Assembly (NCBI GenBank): GCA_031426355.1
Contig: JANPLD010000027.1
Coordinates: 24,289-88,288, forward strand
From: JANPLD01 sp031426355
Lineage (GTDB): Bacteria; Pseudomonadota; Alphaproteobacteria; Rickettsiales; UBA8987
Reading direction: 5' to 3'
Length of the DNA stretch: 64,000 nt
Shown here: piece after piece, positions 1 to 11,656 of the stretch
Layout: each line of letters opens with the position of its first letter
Numbering within the stretch: position 1 is the stretch's first letter
Made by a program: the position numbers and the translations under genes
The notes under the pieces: model-generated
What the model was told of the DNA's origin: nothing
Seen by the model: the letters and a program-made list of their open reading frames with translations, nothing else
Database searches by the model: none

Positions 1-569
1 CCGTTCTTGGTAAAATAGGTCAGGAGAGTTTTTCAAATATAGTTTCATGTATAAAACAGCTCGGGAACTCCGTATATACGCTTAATCTGCCTACGGACAA
101 AGACACCTCTGTTAAATATAATGAGTACCTCTTTGAGCTTATCAGTGGTGCTGCGATAACATTCTCAAATCTTGAGGAGCTATGCTTTCTTTCTGGTTTG
201 AATTTTAGGGAAAAAGACTGTTTTGATCTGGGGCAAAATCCCAATGATAATGCTAAATCTGTTTTGAATAGTTTGCAGAGAAATCTCTCGGAGGGTGCTC
301 ATGGGCTCATTACTGCGGGTGAATTTGGAGCGTTTTTAGTGTTTAAAACTGATTATCTATTTATTCCCGCAGTTGAATTTGAAGGGACACCTTATTCAAA
401 TGGGGCAGGAGATACTACGATAGGTGTTTATATATCTTCTCTTTTGCTTGGTGATAGTCCTGAGATCTCACTGTGGATAGCCATGGAATGCGCTTCCAGC
501 AAGCTTAAGGTCAATTCTTCAAGGTTGTTTGATATTGGTAAACATTACGCAAAAATTGGCGGCAAATAG
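1..569 (+). CDS. PfkB-family carbohydrate/nucleoside kinase, C-terminal part
   Basis: The reading frame is open from base 3 to the stop at 567-569, giving 188 residues; the start lies before the window. The C-terminal region has NGAGDTT, which matches the PfkB signature GAGD whose Asp is the catalytic base. An upstream SNLEEL stretch resembles the NEEE region of the family. The family (ribokinase, adenosine kinase and relatives) phosphorylates a sugar or nucleoside hydroxyl with ATP in the cytosol. The substrate cannot be read from this half. It sits where a 16S rRNA gene would lie in a standard rRNA operon. Confidence 0.8.
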   Translation, partial: VLGKIGQESFSNIVSCIKQLGNSVYTLNLPTDKDTSVKYNEYLFELISGAAITFSNLEELCFLSGLNFREKDCFDLGQNPNDNAKSVLNSLQRNLSEGAHGLITAGEFGAFLVFKTDYLFIPAVEFEGTPYSNGAGDTTIGVYISSLLLGDSPEISLWIAMECASSKLKVNSSRLFDIGKHYAKIGGK

Positions 570-1066
570 CGTATTTCAAAGAAGTGTATTTTACGATTCA
601 CTTATTATAAAATTTTGATATAATAATTACCCTTGTGTTTAGTTATTTAAATTTACCTTAGTGAGAATCTTTAAAATAACCTATTGAAATTCAAGCGCTA
701 TAATAAATATCAAAATTTTTATGATTTTTTTATATTTGTTGTTGACTTCAATTTTGGTTACGACTATACACTCGACTCCCAACCGATAGGAAACTAAAAA
801 GTTGGATAGCTTTTTAAAATTGTGAATAACGGCATTAGATTGTTGATCAATCAAAAGTTGAGTTGATGTTTGCACTTGAAATATAGTGCGAGACAAACAA
901 ATTATCATATGACCTATCGTTAGGTTGTATGAACAAATAATAATGTATCTGCTTTGTAGAAGTTTAGTTCTGCATTAGATCATTGTAATCTCAAAAATTA
1001 ATAAGTTTTAGTATTGTGAATAGCAATGCTGGAACCAGCAAAAAATCGTAATAATTTTTTATGTTT
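570..1066 (+). other. Gap and leader upstream of the 23S rRNA
   Basis: About 500 AT-rich bases without a convincing gene. It holds the promoter at 742-770 and then roughly 300 bases of presumed rRNA leader. Bases 1064-1073 can pair with bases near 3882-3891 just past the mature 23S, as expected of a processing stem. No tRNA cloverleaf and no 16S 3' end were found. Confidence 0.5.
742..770 (+). promoter_or_regulatory. Likely promoter of the 23S-5S transcript
   Basis: A -35 box TTGACT (742-747), a 17-base spacer and a -10 box TATACA (765-770) match the sigma-70 consensus well. The expected start is near 777, about 290 bases before mature 23S. It would explain how 23S-5S is transcribed apart from 16S. 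It is a consensus match only. Confidence 0.6.
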
Positions 1067-3889
<2,823 letters not shown>

Positions 3890-4005
3890 TATTTTAATTT
3901 ACTGAGATTATGATGACTCTATTGCGGTACTAAAATGCTGCACTGGTAGATACATACATAAACTTTTGTTGATCACTCTAGTAAACTAATGCAAACTCTT
4001 TCTTT

Positions 4006-4121
4006 GTCTGGTGGTTATGGCTAAGGGGACACACCTGATCCCATCCCGAACTCAGAAGTTAAGCCCTTACGCGCTGATGATACTATGACTTAAGTCATGG
4101 GAAAGTAAGTCGCTGCCAGAC
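4006..4121 (+). rRNA. rrf: 5S ribosomal RNA
   Basis: The ends GTCTGG and CCAGAC pair, giving a 116-base 5S. The conserved CCCATCCCGAACTC block lies at about 4040-4053. The flanks AAACTCTTT and AAAGAGTTT extend the terminal stem and look like the precursor-processing helix. There is no tRNA between 23S and 5S. Confidence 0.95.
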
Positions 4122-4593
4122 TAAAAAAGAGTTTGTTATTAGAGATTTAGATTAATTTAATTGCCGTTATTCACTATTTTAAAAAGACTCATTATCTTTT
4201 TCTTTTATTTCATTTCATTCGCATTAATTTTACCTTTTTGGTACAATTTTCTACGCCAATTTTATTTGCTCAAATATTATTTAAATTATTTTAAAAGGTT
4301 TTAAAAAGAAAATAAGGTTTTAAAAAGAAAATTAGGATTTACCAAATAAGTTTGGATAAAAGAGAAGGGTAATTTATAAGAATAATGGATTTTTGAGCTT
4401 AAAGTCAAAGCTATGCTTTCAAAAAAATATAAATAAAGTCTACATTTATAAGAAAGCATTATTAAGAAATAAAAAATAAATGTGATTCTGCATATTTTGT
4501 TATAACATAACATTAGATGTTGATATTTAAATTTTTGAGTTTATATCTTTTGGAATTGGTAGTAATTTGATAATCAATTTTTTGGAGAATAAC
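4122..4593. other. AT-rich gap after 5S
   Basis: About 470 bases of very AT-rich sequence with no convincing gene. It contains a short tandem repeat (4295-4332). A 70-codon minus-strand frame at 4301-4513 is Phe/Leu/Tyr-rich and looks accidental. The promoter of the following small gene presumably lies here, but I see no strong match. Confidence 0.5.
4295..4332 (+). repeat. Two perfect tandem copies of a 19-mer
   Basis: AAGGTTTTAAAAAGAAAAT occurs at 4295-4313 and again at 4314-4332 without mismatch. It is a local duplication in the AT-rich spacer, with no evident function. Confidence 0.85.
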
Positions 4594-4860
4594 ATGCATA
4601 CTCACTCACTTTTCTGGCACACTATACACTATCTTCCACTTATCCTTATTATTGCAGCTTTTGTTGCAAGCTTCTTTTCTTCAAAATTAGCTTCTGTTGC
4701 TAAAAAATACATTACGGCTTTTGCTGTGTTTGGATTTTCTGCTCACTTAGTTGATAGTGGTTTTGAATTCGGTCATGCTTTTGAACCTTGCTATGCTTAC
4801 ATCGCTGTAATGGCTGGTGTTGCGGTTGCTTCAGTTAAAAAAGCTTTCGTTAAAGCTTAA
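4594..4860 (+). CDS. Small hydrophobic membrane protein, unknown
   Basis: I chose ATG 4594 (88 residues) because GGAG lies about 6 bases upstream; an in-frame TTG at 4567 lacks this. The protein begins MHTHSLFWHTIHYLP, then has a hydrophobic helix (about residues 11-28) and two further hydrophobic stretches (about 39-50 and 67-82), giving two or three membrane spans. Several His residues cluster at the N-terminus. A strong terminator follows directly, so it is probably a single-gene transcript. I do not recognise a family. Confidence 0.7.
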   Translation: MHTHSLFWHTIHYLPLILIIAAFVASFFSSKLASVAKKYITAFAVFGFSAHLVDSGFEFGHAFEPCYAYIAVMAGVAVASVKKAFVKA

Positions 4861-4883
4861 TATTGTTTTTTAGAGATATTTAT

Positions 4884-4911
4884 AAGGGCATCTTCGGATG
4901 CCCTTTTTTTA
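4884..4911 (+). terminator. Intrinsic terminator of the small membrane-protein gene
   Basis: AAGGGCATC and GATGCCCTT form a 9-bp stem closed by a TTCG tetraloop, followed by an uninterrupted run of T. It lies 24 bases after the stop. Confidence 0.95.
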
Positions 4912-4960
4912 TTTTTAAATTAGTTTATAAATTTTGTAATAATCAATTTGTTCAATCACA

Positions 4961-6226
4961 ATGCTTCTTTCAGGTTTTATAGTATTATTAATTCTAATTG
5001 TAGTTTCAGGGTTTTTCTCCGCTGCTGAAACTGGTATCACTGCTTCCAGTAAAGCGAAGATCCATAAATTAAAAATGGAAGGTAACAAAAAGGCTAAGTT
5101 AATAACAAAACTTCTTACTAAAAAAGATCGTCTGATAAGTACTATTCTAGTTGGTAATAATATGGCGAACAGCGCGGCCTCAGCATTTGCGGCAGCTTTA
5201 GCGATTAATATTTTTGGTAACCAGGGTGAAGCTATATTTTATGTAACAATAATTATTACATTAGTAATAATTGTCTTTGCGGAAGTTCTTCCTAAAACTT
5301 TTGCCCTTATGTATTCGGAAAAGGTAGCACTAGGAGTAGCGCCGATAATTTATGTACTTACGAAGATATTATCACCGCTAACTTTTTTTATAGAAAAAGT
5401 AGTAAATTATCTGATCCAGATATTCCATTTAAGAAATCCCGGCTTGCTTCAGGTAGTACACGGTCTTGATGTAATACGTGGTGCAGTTGAACTGCACCAC
5501 GAGCAGGGCGAAGTTGTGAAAGAAGATAGGGATATGTTAGGCGGCTTACTCGATCTTGATAACATTGAGGTGTCAGAAATAATGAAGCACCGTAAATATA
5601 TTGAGGCTTTTGATATTGAAATGGATTGTGAGGAATTACTCTCAAAGGTTCTATCAAGCCAGTATACCCGTATCCCGGTATATAAAGATAATCCTGATAA
5701 TATTATTGGTATCCTGCATAGTAAAACTTTTATCAAAGCTTTGCATGAGCAGGCTTTGGGAAATATCAATAGTCTTAATATCAGGGAAGTATTGACGGAA
5801 CCATGGTTTGTACCTGATACTACAACATTACGTGAGCAATTGATCGCTTTCCGCGAAAAACACAGCCATTACGCACTTGTTGTAGATGAATACGGAACTC
5901 TACTTGGCCATATAACCCTTGAGGATGTTTTAGAAGAAATTGTCGGTAATATTGAAGATGAGCATGATAAAAAAATCCGTAAAATAGAAGAGGCGCTTGA
6001 TGGTTCTTTCATAGTCGATGGAACGATCCCTATACGTGATCTTAACCGTGAGCTTGATCTGAATTTCCCATCAGATGATGCTAATACTATTGCGGGTCTA
6101 ATAATTAATAATGCAGAAACAATCCCAACAGTAGGGCAGGCATTCAGTTTTTACGGATATAGGTTTGAGATAATGAAGAAAAAACGTAATCAGGTAACTA
6201 AGATAAAGATAAGTAAAGTTTACTGA
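4961..6226 (+). CDS. CNNM/HlyC-CorC family transporter-like protein with CBS pair
   Basis: A 421-residue protein. The N-terminal CNNM (DUF21) membrane domain (about 1-190) starts with a hydrophobic helix and SAAETGITASS and includes FAEVLPKTFAL (106-115). A pair of CBS domains follows (about 200-335), with HYALVVDEYG and TLEDVLEEIVGNIEDE. A CorC/HlyC transporter-associated domain ends it (about 345-420). Relatives affect Mg2+/Co2+ efflux, and CBS domains bind adenosine nucleotides. Many members are called hemolysin C without proof. The gene overlaps the converging lipoprotein candidate by 7 bases. Its exact substrate is not evident. Confidence 0.9.
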   Translation: MLLSGFIVLLILIVVSGFFSAAETGITASSKAKIHKLKMEGNKKAKLITKLLTKKDRLISTILVGNNMANSAASAFAAALAINIFGNQGEAIFYVTIIITLVIIVFAEVLPKTFALMYSEKVALGVAPIIYVLTKILSPLTFFIEKVVNYLIQIFHLRNPGLLQVVHGLDVIRGAVELHHEQGEVVKEDRDMLGGLLDLDNIEVSEIMKHRKYIEAFDIEMDCEELLSKVLSSQYTRIPVYKDNPDNIIGILHSKTFIKALHEQALGNINSLNIREVLTEPWFVPDTTTLREQLIAFREKHSHYALVVDEYGTLLGHITLEDVLEEIVGNIEDEHDKKIRKIEEALDGSFIVDGTIPIRDLNRELDLNFPSDDANTIAGLIINNAETIPTVGQAFSFYGYRFEIMKKKRNQVTKIKISKVY

Positions 6227-6633
6227 CTATTAGCCGGATAATAACCGTTAGCGCCCATAACAGGTTGTTGATAGTAAGGAAGGTTGTTTTGCATTATAGC
6301 GCCATTGTTAAATGTTCCCGGCGCTGCATATCCAAGTGATCCATAAGGGCTGTTATAAGAAGGCATTGAAGCCTGTTGAACTGGTGGTGGTGCAACTGGT
6401 GAAGCGGTGTTACCGATATTCCTTCCGGTAGCATAAGGATCAGTAAATAATACTGGAACTGTATTTTGAGTAGGTGCCCTGTTACTAACTGCGAATATAG
6501 TACTTTCATCAGCCTGTCTTGTATACCCCGCAACTGTTGGAGTATAATTTTTATCGACAAGTTCCTGCATGCACGCGGTTGAAGCAAATGCACAGGCTAT
6601 TGTACAAAAAATATTTATTGACTTGTTTGCCAT
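6220..6633 (-). CDS. Small secreted or lipoprotein candidate, Pro/Tyr/Asn-rich
   Basis: A 137-residue protein. It starts MANKSINIFCTIACAFAST, followed by a Cys at 21 that could be lipidated (STAC is a weak lipobox). The rest is low-complexity, rich in Pro, Asn, Tyr and Gln, with no recognisable domain. The last 7 bases overlap the end of the CNNM gene. I infer export to the periplasm or outer membrane. No function can be assigned. Confidence 0.65.
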   Translation of the reverse strand: MANKSINIFCTIACAFASTACMQELVDKNYTPTVAGYTRQADESTIFAVSNRAPTQNTVPVLFTDPYATGRNIGNTASPVAPPPVQQASMPSYNSPYGSLGYAAPGTFNNGAIMQNNLPYYQQPVMGANGYYPANSQ

Positions 6634-6741
6634 ATATTAATATGTAGCTCGTAATAAATGTGCTTTCTATCATATTGAAACTAAACCAAATTCCTATATA
6701 TCACTTTATTTTACTTTTTCAATATAAATTGAAGGAAGATC

Positions 6742-7956
6742 ATGTCTAAAATTTCACCTTTTGCCGTTAAATTTCCTGAAGTGCCTGATATAGCTGGGTT
6801 ATCTATACAAACAGCATGTACAGGCATGAGATATAAAAAGGATGATCTTCTTTTTATAAAATTTGAAGGGAAAGCTTCTGTTGGTGGAGTGTTTACTAAA
6901 AATACCATGCCGGGTGAGCCTATCATATGGTGCCAGAAAATATTGTCTAAAGGAATTGCTTCTGGCCTTGTAGTGAATTCGGGATATTCTAATGTTTTCT
7001 GTGGGCAGAAAGGTGTTGATACGGTCAACAAAAGTGCAAAAAAATCTGCTGAAATTTTAAAATGTAATGAAGATGAAGTTTATATTGCATCAACTGGTAT
7101 AATTGGTCAGCCAGTAAAAGTTGAGCTTCTTATTGAGGCGCTTGATAAAAAGTTAGCGCCCGCGAGCTGGGAAAAGGCCTGTGTTGCGATAAACACTACA
7201 GATACATTCTCAAAAGTCGTTCATAAAACTGTAGAGATAGATGGCAAAAAAGTAAATATTGTTGGTATTATTAAAGGTTCGGGAATGATAGCGCCAGATA
7301 TGGCAACCATGCTTGGATTTGTATTTACTGATGCGAATATTTCTTCAAAAGTTCTTCAGCAATTACTCAGTGAAGTAACACCTGATACTTATAATTCTAT
7401 TACGGTGGATAGTGATACTTCAACTTCTGATACCATACTTGCATTTGCGACAGGAAAAGTTGGTAACAAAGAAATTGCAGATATCAATGATTCTGAATTC
7501 AAAGATTTTAGAACGAAGTTCTTTGAATTAAATTTGGAGCTGGCAAAATTAGTTGTTAAAGATGGTGAAGGCATTTCCAAATTTGTAACTGTAGAAGTTT
7601 CCGGTGCAAAAGATAATGATTCTGCAAGGAAAATAGCTCTTGCGATTGCTAATTCCCCTCTGGTTAAAACTGCAATGGCAGGTGAAGATGCTAACTGGGG
7701 CAGAGTAATAATGGCTGTTGGTAAATCAGGTGAACCTGCTAACAGGGATAAAACTTCCATCTGGATTGGTAATCTACAGCCTGCTTTGCAAGGTCAATTA
7801 AACCCAGCTTATAAAGAAGCTAGTGCTGTAGAATATATAAAGAATCCAGAGATTTATATTAAGGCCGATGTTGGAGTTGCTTCGGGTAAAGCGATAGTTT
7901 ATACTACAGATCTAACTCATGGATATATAGAGATTAATGCGGATTACCGAAGTTAA
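6742..7956 (+). CDS. argJ: Glutamate N-acetyltransferase / ornithine acetyltransferase
   Basis: A 404-residue ArgJ of normal length. ArgJ moves the acetyl group from N-acetylornithine to glutamate, recycling acetyl groups in arginine synthesis; some members also use acetyl-CoA. The autocleavage motif MATMLGF is present, with Thr189 as the new N-terminal nucleophile after self-cleavage; KGSG just before it forms the oxyanion region. GGAAG sits 7-11 bases before ATG 6742. argH lies nearby on the other strand, so the pathway is only loosely clustered. Confidence 0.96.
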   Translation: MSKISPFAVKFPEVPDIAGLSIQTACTGMRYKKDDLLFIKFEGKASVGGVFTKNTMPGEPIIWCQKILSKGIASGLVVNSGYSNVFCGQKGVDTVNKSAKKSAEILKCNEDEVYIASTGIIGQPVKVELLIEALDKKLAPASWEKACVAINTTDTFSKVVHKTVEIDGKKVNIVGIIKGSGMIAPDMATMLGFVFTDANISSKVLQQLLSEVTPDTYNSITVDSDTSTSDTILAFATGKVGNKEIADINDSEFKDFRTKFFELNLELAKLVVKDGEGISKFVTVEVSGAKDNDSARKIALAIANSPLVKTAMAGEDANWGRVIMAVGKSGEPANRDKTSIWIGNLQPALQGQLNPAYKEASAVEYIKNPEIYIKADVGVASGKAIVYTTDLTHGYIEINADYRS

Positions 7957-7976
7957 GTAAATCATCATAATAAGAA

Positions 7977-8906
7977 ATGTTAAGTGTAGATTTACATAAT
8001 GAAAGTTCTAGTACGTTGCTTTTTAAATGTGATTTAACTGAAGTTTTTAATTCAATCAGTGAAGAAATAAGTTATTTAAAGAGTGTGTTTTTAAGCGAAG
8101 TTGAAGCGCAAGCAAAAAAAGAAAACCCATTTGATGTATCTTTTAAATATAATTTTTATGATAGAAATTCAAAAGAATTATTTATAACTGTTTCGGGTAA
8201 AAATATTTTAAGAAATAAAACTGAAGTAGAGTTGCTTACTGGGCTGCATATAAGTAAATCAACAGCAAAATTTTTAACTTTATATGATAAGACTTCCTCG
8301 GAATCTAAGTCGTTATCCAAATATAATCCTAAGTTAAAAAATGTTTTAGAGCCAGAATTTGATCATGATAAAGTTGCTATCCTTGTGAGAAAAGAGGGGG
8401 AAACTAAAAACTTTTTAAGCGATAAGCTAAGCTTCTTTTTAATACCAATGATGAATAATAGTAAAATTGATCTTGCTAAGGTAGAATGTGAAGAAGGTTA
8501 TCTTTTTATAATGCAAAGAGGCCCAAGGGGAAAGCAAATTGATTTGCAAAAACTGTCTTTCATACCTAAATCCAAGGATGTTATTATTTATTCAGGCAAG
8601 CATAATTATCAAGGTGTGTCTACAGTTAGAGAAAAACCACAGCCAGTTATTACTTTGAGTAGAACTAAAGATACGAGAAGTTCTATGATTTTTAATTATC
8701 CTGAAAATATTAGATCATTTAATTTAGAAAATGGTTATAATTTTCTTGCAAGTATGCAAGCTAATGAAAAAATTAGTTTCGATATTGATAAGGACAAATG
8801 TGCTATCACTATTACTAGAGGCAAGAAAGGAGAAGGTTTATATTTTTCTCAATTAGAAGTGGATTTAAGGCTTAAGATGGGTATTCGCCAAAGAAATAAA
8901 GGGTGA
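7977..8906 (+). CDS. Hypothetical protein, unknown
   Basis: A 309-residue hydrophilic protein without signal peptide or membrane segment. It begins MLSVDLHNESSS. It is rich in Lys, Ser and Asn and shows alternating charged and beta-like stretches. Two GKKGEG/GPRGKQ-like turns (about 180 and 290) may belong to repeated beta modules. It starts 20 bases after argJ and so may be co-transcribed. Its stop (8904-8906) directly abuts the end of argH on the other strand. No family is recognised. Confidence 0.75.
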   Translation: MLSVDLHNESSSTLLFKCDLTEVFNSISEEISYLKSVFLSEVEAQAKKENPFDVSFKYNFYDRNSKELFITVSGKNILRNKTEVELLTGLHISKSTAKFLTLYDKTSSESKSLSKYNPKLKNVLEPEFDHDKVAILVRKEGETKNFLSDKLSFFLIPMMNNSKIDLAKVECEEGYLFIMQRGPRGKQIDLQKLSFIPKSKDVIIYSGKHNYQGVSTVREKPQPVITLSRTKDTRSSMIFNYPENIRSFNLENGYNFLASMQANEKISFDIDKDKCAITITRGKKGEGLYFSQLEVDLRLKMGIRQRNKG

Positions 8907-10286
8907 TTAATTTTTAACTTCTGGGCTTGTGCCGCCAAAACTTTTTCTTGATCTTACAGAATTCTCCACGGAAAGAACGTTGTAAATATCATTAGTAATT
9001 CCTTTTTCAATATTCTGGAATTCTTTTAAGCTTAGCTCTTCTAGCTTGCAGTTTTTTTCTTCGGCAAGTTTTACGCATCTTCCAGTAATGTGATGCGCGT
9101 CGCGGAAAGGCTTTTTAAGATTCTTAACTATCCAGTCGGCAATATCAGTCGCTGTGGAAAAGCCCGCAGAAGCAGCTTTATACATATTTTCTTTATTAGG
9201 CTTCATGTCGTCAATCATTCCACGCATTGCACGAAGACTTAGGATTATACTATCAACCGTATCAAAAACCTGTTCCTTATCTTCCTGCATATCTTTGCTA
9301 TAGGCAAGAGGCAGGCCTTTCATGATAACACTAAGTGCGGTAAGTGTGCCAAGTATCCTTCCGGTTTTTGCGCGAACTAATTCTGCTGCGTCAGGGTTTC
9401 GCTTTTGCGGCATTATGGAGCTTCCGGTCGTGAATTTTTCACTGAGAGAAATAAATTTAAAGCCTTGTGAGCACCAGATAACTATCTCTTCCGCGAACCT
9501 TGAAAGATTTAACGCGAGGATATTTGCACATGATAGAAATTCTATTGCGAAATCACGCGATGAAACTGAATCGATGGAATTTGCAGTTGGCCTATCAAAC
9601 CCAAGTTCTTTTGCGGTGAAGTGCCTGTCTATAGGGAAGCTTGTTCCGGCTAAAGCTGCTGCGCCCAGTGGGCATTCATTAAGTCTTTTTCTGCAATCAT
9701 GAAATCTGCTTAGGTCACGTGAGACCATTTCAAAATATGCATTTAAATGATGACCGAAAGTTACTGGCTGTGCTGTTTGCAGGTGAGTAAAGCCCGGCAT
9801 TATCGTGTTTGAATTTTCTTTAGCTTTCTTTGTGAGAGATTTAAGAAGTAAATTAATTTCAGAAATTATTACATCAATATTATCCCTGACATATAGTCTA
9901 AAATCTACTGCTACCTGATCATTCCTGCTTCTAGCGGTATGTAGCCTACCTGCGGTATCTCCGATGATTTCTCTTAGGCGAGATTCAATATTCATGTGAA
10001 TATCTTCAAGCTCTTCCTTGAAAGTGAATTTGCCTGAATCAATTTCTTTTTCGATCTGCTTCAAGCCTTCGGTAATTTTTTTAACGTCAGCGGCAGAAAG
10101 TATATTAGTTTTGGCAAGCATTTTTGCGTGCGCTATGGAGGCTTGTATATCCTGCTTGTATAATTTTTTGTCGAAAGAGACAGATGCGTTTATCTTCTGT
10201 AATACTTCGTCAGGGCCGTATTTATAGTGTCCACCCCACATTTTATTGGCAAGCTGCGTTTTAGGTTTATTTTTAGTTTTCTTCAT
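8907..10286 (-). CDS. argH: Argininosuccinate lyase
   Basis: A 459-residue member of the fumarase/aspartase superfamily, of usual length. It splits argininosuccinate to arginine and fumarate, the last step of arginine synthesis. Visible motifs: TARSRNDQVA (118-127), the catalytic-His region GFTHLQTAQP (His168) and the signature GSSIMPQKRNP (288-298), whose Ser is the catalytic acid/base. It acts as a cytosolic homotetramer. Start ATG 10286 gives a Lys-rich N-terminus, MKKTKNKPKT; a later start is possible. Confidence 0.97.
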   Translation of the reverse strand: MKKTKNKPKTQLANKMWGGHYKYGPDEVLQKINASVSFDKKLYKQDIQASIAHAKMLAKTNILSAADVKKITEGLKQIEKEIDSGKFTFKEELEDIHMNIESRLREIIGDTAGRLHTARSRNDQVAVDFRLYVRDNIDVIISEINLLLKSLTKKAKENSNTIMPGFTHLQTAQPVTFGHHLNAYFEMVSRDLSRFHDCRKRLNECPLGAAALAGTSFPIDRHFTAKELGFDRPTANSIDSVSSRDFAIEFLSCANILALNLSRFAEEIVIWCSQGFKFISLSEKFTTGSSIMPQKRNPDAAELVRAKTGRILGTLTALSVIMKGLPLAYSKDMQEDKEQVFDTVDSIILSLRAMRGMIDDMKPNKENMYKAASAGFSTATDIADWIVKNLKKPFRDAHHITGRCVKLAEEKNCKLEELSLKEFQNIEKGITNDIYNVLSVENSVRSRKSFGGTSPEVKN

Positions 10287-10366
10287 AAAATTGACAGAAA
10301 ATTGACGAATTTGATTTATATTTCTTTATACTTATATCAGCTATACCAACAAGCAGGATTTGTAAA

Positions 10367-11074
10367 ATGTTAAAGCTTAGAAAAGCAGATGAACGAGGAT
10401 ATAATAAGATAGACTGGCTGGAAAGTTATCATAGTTTTTCCTTTGGTGGATATTATGATCCGGCCAATATGGGGCATGGAGTTCTGCGGGTCATTAATGA
10501 TGATATAATTGAGCCTGATACCGGATTTGGTGAGCATGGTCATCGTGATATGGAGATTCTAACTTATGTGATAGAAGGTGCGCTTTCGCACCGCGATTCA
10601 CTTGGAAATGTTGCTTCAATTCAAGCAGGGGAAGTTCAGAGGATGAGTGCGGGCAGGGGAATTCGCCATAGTGAATTCAATGGTTCAAAGACCGATAAAG
10701 TAAGGCTTCTGCAGATATGGTTTTTGACCGGAGAAGATGGGATACCTCCTTCATATGAACAGAAAATGTTCTCAAGGGAAGATAAGCTTAACAAGCTTTG
10801 TCTGCTTGTCTCAAGGGAAGGTGGTGATAAAGCTATGAAGATCAATCAGGATGTAACTATCTACGCTTCAATTCTGGATAAAGATAAAGAGGTTGAATAT
10901 AAATTTACTGATGCTGATCATTTCGGCTGGATACAGGTAGCGCTTGGCGAAATCGAGGTAAATGGGGTAAAACTCAAAAACGGTGACGGGCTTGCTATTG
11001 AGAAGGAAGCCTCTATAAAAATAAGATCTAAAGAGAATGGTTCAGAATTTGTACTATTCGAATATATAAAATAA
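10367..11074 (+). CDS. Pirin-family protein (YhhW type)
   Basis: A 235-residue bicupin. The N-terminal cupin has the metal-binding pattern GEHGHRDMEILTYV plus RHSEF, that is the three His and one Glu of pirins. YhhW-like pirins can have quercetinase activity in vitro; their cellular role is unclear. It is followed 12 bases later by an FMN reductase gene, suggesting a small redox/stress operon with the next two genes. Confidence 0.92.
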   Translation: MLKLRKADERGYNKIDWLESYHSFSFGGYYDPANMGHGVLRVINDDIIEPDTGFGEHGHRDMEILTYVIEGALSHRDSLGNVASIQAGEVQRMSAGRGIRHSEFNGSKTDKVRLLQIWFLTGEDGIPPSYEQKMFSREDKLNKLCLLVSREGGDKAMKINQDVTIYASILDKDKEVEYKFTDADHFGWIQVALGEIEVNGVKLKNGDGLAIEKEASIKIRSKENGSEFVLFEYIK

Positions 11075-11086
11075 TTAAGGAGATAT

Positions 11087-11656
11087 ATGGCTAAAATAAT
11101 ATTTTTAGCAGGTTCGAGCCGTAAGGACTCAATGAATAAGAAGCTTGCGAAGGCGGCTTATGAATATGCGAAATCAAAAAGTGCGGATGCGGAGTTTCTT
11201 GATCTGAAAAATTATGAAATGCCATTATATAATGGTGATCTTGAGGCTGAAAGTGGTCTTCCTGAAAATGCTAAAAAGTTAAAGGCGAAATTTATTGAGT
11301 GCAAAGGGTTCTTTATTGCGTCTCCTGAATATAATAGTTCATTCTCGCCTCTTCTGAAAAACTCACTTGATTGGATCTCACGCAAGCATGAAAAAGATGA
11401 AGCTGCTCTTGTTGCATATAAAGGTAAAGTTGCGGCTCTTGCTGCTGCATCTCCTGGTGGATATGGCGGTATGCGCGGGCTTGTTCCTTTACGTATGATG
11501 CTTGGTAATATTGGTGTTCATGTACTTCCTGATCAGGTTGCGGTTCCTGCTGCTGATAAGGTTTTTGATGAAGCTGAAAAAATTAATGATGCAAAAACCC
11601 AGAAAATGATCGAAGGTTTAGTTGATAGTTTGATAAATGTTACTGGCAAATTATGA
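11087..11656 (+). CDS. NAD(P)H-dependent FMN reductase family protein
   Basis: A 189-residue flavodoxin-fold protein. AGSSRKDSMNKKLA (8-21) is the phosphate-binding loop for FMN and SPEYNSSFSPLLKNSLDW is the family signature. Relatives (ChrR, azoreductases) reduce quinones, azo dyes or chromate using NAD(P)H. A good AGGAG sits 6-10 bases before ATG 11087. The stop overlaps the next start by 4 bases (ATGA), indicating translational coupling. Confidence 0.92.
   Translation: MAKIIFLAGSSRKDSMNKKLAKAAYEYAKSKSADAEFLDLKNYEMPLYNGDLEAESGLPENAKKLKAKFIECKGFFIASPEYNSSFSPLLKNSLDWISRKHEKDEAALVAYKGKVAALAAASPGGYGGMRGLVPLRMMLGNIGVHVLPDQVAVPAADKVFDEAEKINDAKTQKMIEGLVDSLINVTGKL

Noticed and set aside
570..1066. 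tRNA genes or 16S 3' end before 23S
   Set aside because: No cloverleaf, no CCA end and no anti-Shine-Dalgarno CCTCC sequence was found there.
4301..4513. 70-codon minus-strand frame in the AT-rich gap
   Set aside because: Composition is that of random AT-rich DNA (Phe, Leu, Tyr, Ile), and it runs over a tandem repeat without a ribosome site.
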